A program made the position numbers and the translations under genes. The notes under the pieces are model-generated. The model was not told the DNA's origin, ran no database searches, and worked only from the letters and a program-made list of their open reading frames with translations. From NCBI GenBank assembly GCA_963755395.1, contig CAVWJJ010000002.1, positions 868,001 through 932,000 on the forward strand: a stretch of 64,000 nucleotides of DNA. Reading direction: 5' to 3'. This document shows positions 63,714 to 64,000 of the stretch, one piece after another; within the stretch, counting starts at the first letter, position 1, and each line of letters begins with the position of its first letter. The DNA comes from DAHVFK01 sp963755395. GTDB taxonomy: Bacteria; Pseudomonadota; Gammaproteobacteria; Burkholderiales; SG8-39.

Positions 63714-64000
63714 CGTCGTGCTCCTTGGTCCAAGATGCCGAGCTCGGCGAGCGCGCGATCCATCAGCGCCTCCCAGCCGCGGTTCGCGGCCGGGCTGGCC
63801 GGGCTCGGGTGCGGCACGCTGCCAAGCTTAACCCCGCCTTGTTGCAGCGCGTGCGCCGCGCGCTCGGCGGCGAAGCGTCCGATTCCGACCACGTAGGCGG
63901 GGCGCAGCGCCGCGACGCACGCGCGCAGCGCGCGGTCGCAGGCCGCGAACAGGCGCTCGCGCTCGGCGCGCGGCAGCTTGTCGGGCGTCAGGTTGCGCCC
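63710..64000 (-). CDS. Uracil-DNA glycosylase, SMUG1-like, C-terminal part
   Basis: The C-terminal ~96 residues of a DNA repair glycosylase that removes uracil; the gene starts beyond the window. GRNLTPDKLPRAERERLFAA, YVVGIGRFAAERAA and GSVPHPSPASPAANRGW (with the catalytic-loop HPSPASP) match the SMUG1-like branch of the superfamily. Its stop overlaps the pgi start by four bases, so the two are coupled here. Confidence 0.85.
   Translation of the reverse strand, partial: GRNLTPDKLPRAERERLFAACDRALRACVAALRPAYVVGIGRFAAERAAHALQQGGVKLGSVPHPSPASPAANRGWEALMDRALAELGILDQGARR

Noticed and set aside
62166..63896. 576-residue plus-strand open frame opposite pgi
   Set aside because: Antisense to an intact pgi gene, with biased composition and no recognisable domain.

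Overview
The window looks like chromosome from a high-GC proteobacterium, most likely a betaproteobacterium. This rests on the very GC-rich backbone with strong third-position GC, the short intergenic gaps, the chain of stop/start overlaps, and the gene families seen (TauD, GST, CaiB-type CoA transferase, MaoC, fused TreS-maltokinase). The taxonomic call is inference; no rRNA or tRNA gene was seen.

Layout. (1) 1-737: 5' part of an MFS transporter gene, minus strand. (2) 904-14930: a chromosomal integron. The integrase gene intI is on the minus strand and is followed by an attI region. A plus-strand array of about 19 gene cassettes follows, most ending in a recognisable attC site that finishes in GTTRRRY. 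The attI-proximal cassettes mostly encode small membrane proteins of unknown function. Later cassettes encode an alpha/beta hydrolase, a HigBA-like toxin-antitoxin pair, an AhpD-like protein, a GNAT acetyltransferase, a YihX-like HAD phosphatase, three VOC-fold proteins, a Nudix hydrolase, a tiny Cys-rich protein, a GFA-family protein, a nitronate monooxygenase and a PhzF-like enzyme. An IS3-family element (5006-6244) sits inside one attC. The distal attC sites are eroded. (3) 14940-21600: HAD protein, AlaX-like editing protein, carbonic anhydrase with small partner genes, a DUF2141 gene broken by a stop, a Crp/Fnr regulator, a DUF1328 protein and a CFA-synthase-like methyltransferase. (4) 21601-27669: TauD-like dioxygenase diverging from a GST, then a ZIP transporter, an SDR and a coupled run of acyl-CoA-type genes (coiled-coil protein, MaoC, CoA transferase, VOC), closed by a large inverted repeat. 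(5) 27723-33049: type I secretion ABC transporter and membrane fusion protein, followed by three related lipoprotein genes, minus strand. (6) 33256-43841: DUF2917 protein, TPR protein, an OmpR-type regulator (frame-disrupted) with a five-PAS hybrid histidine kinase, an HMA-like/ferritin-like pair, GNAT, DUF4395, and a membrane protein plus vWA-like lipoprotein pair. (7) 43838-64000, all minus strand: uracil-DNA glycosylase, pgi, glgB, glgE, treS-maltokinase fusion, a TM-helix channel-like protein, glgX, treZ, malQ, treY and ilvA.

How the genes work together. The last block is a near-complete alpha-glucan/trehalose cycle. TreS-Mak turns trehalose into maltose and maltose-1-phosphate. GlgE and GlgB build branched alpha-glucan. 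GlgX and MalQ trim and rearrange it. TreY and TreZ release trehalose again, and Pgi links to hexose phosphates. Nearly all neighbours there overlap by 4-8 bases or lie under 25 bases apart, so this is probably one translationally coupled operon. Between about 45.7 and 61.6 kb the genes are cut by dozens of single-base frame changes, while both flanks are clean. Because conserved motifs continue across every break I resolved, I read this as a locally poor consensus rather than gene decay, but the sequence alone cannot settle it. Features in that block are given with frame-corrected outer limits.
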